Of a stretch of DNA of 7,449 nucleotides, positions 3,966 to 7,449 are shown piece after piece. The position numbers and the translations under genes are program-made. Positions within the stretch are counted from its first letter, which is position 1, and each line of letters starts with the position of its first letter. Source of the stretch: Stenotrophomonas sp. (GTDB taxonomy: Bacteria; Pseudomonadota; Gammaproteobacteria; Xanthomonadales; Xanthomonadaceae); NCBI GenBank assembly GCA_003248565.1, contig QFOV01000175.1, positions 1 through 7,449 of the forward strand. Reading direction: 5' to 3'. The notes beneath the pieces are model-generated. The model saw nothing but the letters and a program-made list of their open reading frames with translations, did no database searches and had not been told where the DNA came from.

Positions 3966-6271
3966 TGTCCAGTCCGCATCCCGCCGGTCAGCCCGGTCGT
4001 AACCAGAACCTGCTTGGCGTGGCCCGCGAGGCTGCCCTGCCTGTGCTGTCACAGGCTTTCGCCAAGGTGCTGGCGGGGTTTGACGATGCCTTGTTCGACC
4101 GTGCGGAGACGGCGGGCCCGTCGCAGCTGGCATTCCTGGACGGCATGCGCGAGCTGCGCCGCCGTCGCGATGAGATCTCGCGCCGCTTCGACTCGCACCT
4201 GCAGCAGGCCTGGGCCGCGCTGGAAGCGGGCACACCGCAGTCGGCGGAAACCGTACTGGCCGGGCAGAGTGACGGCGGCCTGAGCTTGGTGCCCGAACAC
4301 ATTCTTGAGTCACGCCTGGCAGTGCGCAATTTTGCGACCGTGCTGCTGCGCGACTGGAAGCAGGTATTGCTGCGCATCGATCACCGCCTGGCCTGGGTGG
4401 CCGGGGTGTCGGCGCTGGATGCCGATACCAACCCGATTGGGCCGGAACACATTGGTGTTGCCGTGCACGAGGCGTTCTATACCTGTGACCTGGCCGCAGA
4501 AGTGCGGCTGGTGCTGTTCAAGCTGTGCGAGCGCGAGTTTGCGGCCGGTATCGGCAAGCTCTACCAGGCAGTAGACGAGCGACTGGCGCAGGCCGGTGCC
4601 GCTCCCGAGATCGCTGCACCACGTCGCTCCGCACCGCAGCGCACGCCTGCCGAACAGATGGAGCAGGCTGCACAGGAAGAAGAGGAAGGGTTTGACCCGG
4701 GTCATGCGCCAATGTGGGCGCGGCGCTTTTCCGAGCGTTGGAGCCAGCGCCGCGGCAGCATGGCCGGCCAGGCTGCCGCGCAGGCAGCGGCGGGCTTCGA
4801 AGCCGAGCAGGCTTATGGCAATCCACAGAACATGGTGCTGGAAGCCCTGCACGAGCTGCTGGCACAAAGCCGGCAGACCCGTGAAGGCACCTCGGCATCT
4901 TCGGCGGACGCGGGGCAGGCCGGCACCGGCCATCAGCGCTCCCTGAACCAGCGCGAGATGATGTCGGTGTTGTCGCTGCTGCAGGCCACGCCCAGCGCAA
5001 CCCTGCGTGCGGCGGTGGGCGAGGATGGCGAATCGCTGGCGCAGCGGCTCAAGAGTGAAGTGCTGTCCGGCGCCACGCGCCTCGGGGTGGACCCGCAGCA
5101 GGCGCACCTGGACCCGCAGGACGAGGATGCGATCGACCTGGTCGGCATGCTGTTTGACGTGATGCTGGACGAGCGGGACCTTGAGGGCCGCTCGCGCGAG
5201 TTGATCGGCCGGCTGGTGGTGCCCTTCGTCAAGGTCGCCATGCTCGACCGGCGCATGTTCGTGCAGAAGACCCATCCGGCACGCAAGCTGCTCAATTCGC
5301 TGGCCGAGGCCTGCGAGGGCAATGCCGGTGAAAGCCAGGCTGAGCGCGCGCTGATGGGCAAGGTCGAAGAAATCATTGAGCGGCTGACCGCCGAGTTCAA
5401 CGAGAACCTGGCGATCTTCCTGACGTTGGAAGAAGAGTTCCGCGAGTTCCTGGCCCAGCATCGGCGCCGGGTTGAGATCACCGAACGGCGTGCCGCGGAA
5501 ACCCAGCGCGGGCAGGAAAAGCTCGAGGTTGCACGCAATCGTGCCAGCGCCGAGCTGGACAAGCGTGTTGCCGATACCGCGCTGCCCAAGGCCATCGAAG
5601 ACTTCCTTCGCCAGCCTTGGAACCACCATCTCACCCTCACCCTGTTGCGCGAAGGCGAGGAAGGCGAGGGTGTGAGCGAGGCGCTCAAACTGGCAGACGA
5701 CGTGCTGGAGGAAGTGGCCGAGGCGCGCCGTCATATCGTTGGCAAACCGTGGTTGCAGTCCTGCCAGCCTGGCCTGCGCAAGGTCTTTGCCAGTGTTGGC
5801 CTGCATGGCGACGGCGGCACCACCGCGATCGATGCCTTGCATGACACCTTGCAGTCCGTCGCCGAGTTGCGCCCGGAGCTCGAGCGTGCGTTGCCGGAGC
5901 TGCCACCGGTTGCCCTGCCCACGCCACCAGCGCCGGAAACGCCGGCCATCGAGTTTGGCAGTGCAACCAAGGCCGAAGATTTTGACGACACCGATGCCGA
6001 GCGTTTTCGGCGGATGGAGATTGGCACCTGGCTGGATTTCATCGACAAGGACGGCAAGATGCAGGCCGGCAAGTTGTCGTGGGTGAGCCCGATCTCCTCG
6101 CGCCTGCTGTTCGTCAACCGTCGCGGCATCCGCTTCTGCGTGGCCTCGCCAGAAGAGCTGGCGGTGATGGTGCGCCTGGAACGGCTGCGTCCGCATGTGG
6201 ATGACGGCGCCTTCGACAGCGCCATGCAAGGCGTGATCGATCGCCTTGAGCCGCAGGGCGCGGCGCACTGA
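3962..6271 (+). CDS. DUF1631 family protein, function unknown
   Basis: From the ATG at 3962 the protein has 769 residues. It looks soluble and mainly helical, with no signal peptide or membrane segment. The N-terminal 200 residues are helical (LRRRRDEISRRFDSHLQQAW, LLRDWKQVLLRIDHRLAWV). A low-complexity acidic linker with EEEEGFD lies near 240. The middle is long and helical, with a charged coiled-coil-like stretch around 488-530 (LEEEFREFLAQHRRRVEITE) and a conserved-looking PWNHHLTLTLLREG near 552-565. The C-terminal module (about 686-740) reads GTWLDFIDKDGK, KLSWVSPISSRLLFVNRRGI and ASPEELAVMV, which I recall as the typical DUF1631 ending; its short strands suggest a small beta-barrel. Some relatives are misnamed thymidine phosphorylase, and nothing here supports that. 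Good third-position bias throughout argues for a real, intact gene. Confidence 0.88.
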   Translation: MMSSPHPAGQPGRNQNLLGVAREAALPVLSQAFAKVLAGFDDALFDRAETAGPSQLAFLDGMRELRRRRDEISRRFDSHLQQAWAALEAGTPQSAETVLAGQSDGGLSLVPEHILESRLAVRNFATVLLRDWKQVLLRIDHRLAWVAGVSALDADTNPIGPEHIGVAVHEAFYTCDLAAEVRLVLFKLCEREFAAGIGKLYQAVDERLAQAGAAPEIAAPRRSAPQRTPAEQMEQAAQEEEEGFDPGHAPMWARRFSERWSQRRGSMAGQAAAQAAAGFEAEQAYGNPQNMVLEALHELLAQSRQTREGTSASSADAGQAGTGHQRSLNQREMMSVLSLLQATPSATLRAAVGEDGESLAQRLKSEVLSGATRLGVDPQQAHLDPQDEDAIDLVGMLFDVMLDERDLEGRSRELIGRLVVPFVKVAMLDRRMFVQKTHPARKLLNSLAEACEGNAGESQAERALMGKVEEIIERLTAEFNENLAIFLTLEEEFREFLAQHRRRVEITERRAAETQRGQEKLEVARNRASAELDKRVADTALPKAIEDFLRQPWNHHLTLTLLREGEEGEGVSEALKLADDVLEEVAEARRHIVGKPWLQSCQPGLRKVFASVGLHGDGGTTAIDALHDTLQSVAELRPELERALPELPPVALPTPPAPETPAIEFGSATKAEDFDDTDAERFRRMEIGTWLDFIDKDGKMQAGKLSWVSPISSRLLFVNRRGIRFCVASPEELAVMVRLERLRPHVDDGAFDSAMQGVIDRLEPQGAAH

Positions 6272-6279
6272 CCGCAAAC

Positions 6280-6299
6280 CGGCAGGCCAGGGCCTGCCG
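6280..6299 (+). terminator. GC-rich hairpin after the DUF1631 gene
   Basis: CGGCAGG (6280-6286) pairs with CCTGCCG (6293-6299) around CCAGGG, starting eight bases after the stop codon. The position suits a terminator and the stem is strong, but no T-run follows, so it is at best a Rho-assisted terminator or 3'-end stabiliser. Confidence 0.4.
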
Positions 6300-6315
6300 C
6301 ACAGGGCATCGGCTT

Positions 6316-6324
6316 TGCTACGAT
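6316..6324 (+). promoter_or_regulatory. Candidate extended -10 promoter for pntA
   Basis: TGCTACGAT has the extended -10 form TG-N-TACGAT (hexamer 6319-6324, four of six matches to TATAAT). The predicted start near 6331 gives a leader of about 28 nt. No good -35 is present; that position falls in the preceding hairpin. Together with the hairpin this suggests pntA is transcribed separately from the DUF1631 gene. Confidence 0.35.
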
Positions 6325-6358
6325 CCGGCGGTTGATCCGCTGCGCATCGAGGACTGGA

Positions 6359-7449
6359 ATGGCCGTAGATGTCTTGGTATTGAAGGAAACCGCTGAGGGC
6401 GAGCGACGCGTTGCCGCCACGCCGGAAACGGTGAAGAAGCTTGTTTCAGCCGGCGCGCAGGTACACCTGCAGGCCGGCGCCGGTACGGCCGCGGGCTTCC
6501 CCGACCAGGCCTATGTGGATGCAGGTGCACAGCTGGGTGACGCGTTGGAAGGCGCGGACCTGGTGTTGTGCGTACAGGCGCCATCCTTGTCCAGCATTAC
6601 CCGCCTGAAGGCGGGTGCGGTGCTGGTGGGCGGCGTGCAGCCTGAAGCCGACCCTGCTCGCGCGGCTGCGCTGCAAGCGCGGCAACTGCAAACCTTTCCG
6701 TTGGAACGATTGCCGCGTACCACCCGTGCGCAGGCGATGGATGTGCTCAGCTCGCAGGCCGGCATGGCCGGTTACAAGGCGACCCTGATCGCCGCACAGC
6801 TGGCGCCGCGCTTCTTCCCGATGCTGACCACCGCCGCCGGCACCATCCGCCCGTCCAAGGTATTGATCGTTGGCGCTGGCGTTGCAGGCCTGCAGGCGGT
6901 TGCCACGGCCAAGCGGTTGGGTGCAGCGGTCGAGGGCTTCGATGTGCGCCCGGAAACCCGTGAGCAGATTGAGTCGCTGGGTGGCAAGTTCCTGGACCTA
7001 GGCGTCAGCGCGGCCGGTGAAGGCGGTTACGCCCGGCAGCTGACCGATGACGAGCGCGCTGAACAGCAGCGACGCTTGGCCGAGCACCTGAAAGGCGTGG
7101 ACGTAGTGGTCTGCACTGCGGCCGTGCCGGGGCGTCCGGCGCCGAAAATCGTCACCGCGGCGATGGTGGCGGGCATGCGCCCGGGCAGCGTGATCGTCGA
7201 TCTGGCGGCTGAAACCGGCGGCAATTGCGAAGCTACCCAGCCGGGCCAGACCATCGAGGTTGGTGGGGTGACGGTTGCTGGTCCGCTCAACCTGGCCAGC
7301 ATGGGCGCGGTGCATGCCAGCGAGATGTTTGCGCGTAACGTCTACAACTTCGTGGCCTTGTTCCTGAAGGACGGCAAGTTGTCGTTCGACTGGAATGATG
7401 AATTGCTGGCCAAGACGGTGTGGCCGCAACGCCCCGCTGGCGGCGAGAT
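6359..7449 (+). CDS. pntA: NAD(P) transhydrogenase subunit alpha, NAD(H)-binding part (3' truncated)
   Basis: The frame starts at an ATG preceded by GAGGA five bases upstream and runs off the right edge after 363 residues. It matches domain I of proton-translocating transhydrogenase, which binds NAD(H) and passes hydride to NADP(H) on the beta subunit. Visible signatures are KETAEGERRVAATPETV (9-25), the conserved RTTRAQAMDVLSSQAGMAGY (120-139), the Rossmann VLIVGAGVAGLQA (168-180) with FDVRPE (194-199), the mobile loop GGYARQLTDDE (222-232), AAVPGRPAPKI (254-264) and GSVIVDLAAETGGNCE (276-291). The end after VTVAGPLNLASMGAVHASEM differs from the E. coli form and is near where separate PntAA subunits finish (about 380 residues), so a split pntAA-pntAB-pntB arrangement is likely but not shown. 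The protein acts on the cytoplasmic face of the inner membrane. Confidence 0.95.
   Translation, partial: MAVDVLVLKETAEGERRVAATPETVKKLVSAGAQVHLQAGAGTAAGFPDQAYVDAGAQLGDALEGADLVLCVQAPSLSSITRLKAGAVLVGGVQPEADPARAAALQARQLQTFPLERLPRTTRAQAMDVLSSQAGMAGYKATLIAAQLAPRFFPMLTTAAGTIRPSKVLIVGAGVAGLQAVATAKRLGAAVEGFDVRPETREQIESLGGKFLDLGVSAAGEGGYARQLTDDERAEQQRRLAEHLKGVDVVVCTAAVPGRPAPKIVTAAMVAGMRPGSVIVDLAAETGGNCEATQPGQTIEVGGVTVAGPLNLASMGAVHASEMFARNVYNFVALFLKDGKLSFDWNDELLAKTVWPQRPAGGE

Noticed and set aside
4310..6277. A 655-codon open frame antisense to the DUF1631 gene
   Set aside because: Long antisense frames are expected where nearly every third base is G or C. Its translation is rich in His, Gln and Arg with no recognisable domain, while the sense frame has clear protein character.

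Overview
The window is GC-rich bacterial chromosome, most likely from the Xanthomonadaceae and probably Stenotrophomonas or a close relative. This rests on strong G/C preference at third codon positions and on two kinds of short palindromic repeat: one with a GTAG head and GCCGAGC/GCTCGGC stem, as in the SMAG repeats of Stenotrophomonas maltophilia, and one with a GGAGCGGCGTAAGCCGC core, common in xanthomonads and pseudomonads. The assignment is inferred from sequence character; no search was run.

Layout. (1) Bases 1-502, plus strand: the 3' end of an unrecognised gene whose C-terminal half looks like the ribosomal L7/L12 C-terminal fold. (2) Bases 487-785: a dense array of six palindromic repeats, including a tandem duplication of about 100 bp, between two convergent genes. 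Both genes take their stop codon from a repeat. (3) Bases 3650 down to 781, minus strand: a compact four-gene unit in the order YdjA-like nitroreductase, stand-alone 5'-3' exonuclease, Nudix hydrolase, N-formylglutamate amidohydrolase family protein. Its junctions overlap by 4, 4 and 20 bp, so it is almost certainly one operon with translational coupling. A perfect TATAAT lies just upstream of its first gene. (4) Bases 3651-3961: a divergent intergenic region holding that promoter and the leader of the next gene. (5) Bases 3962-6271, plus strand: a large DUF1631-type protein of unknown function. (6) Bases 6272-6358: a short gap with a strong GC hairpin and an extended -10 promoter candidate. 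(7) Bases 6359-7449, plus strand: the start of pntA/pntAA, the NAD(H)-binding subunit of the proton-translocating transhydrogenase, cut by the window edge.

The transhydrogenase fragment is the surest functional call: it links the NADH and NADPH pools to the proton gradient. The minus-strand operon combines redox, nucleic-acid, nucleotide and amide-bond hydrolysis activities and does not form a textbook pathway. The most unusual part of the window is the repeat array and how it ends both flanking genes. I saw no tRNA, rRNA, CRISPR array, insertion sequence or phage gene, and no defence system I can support.
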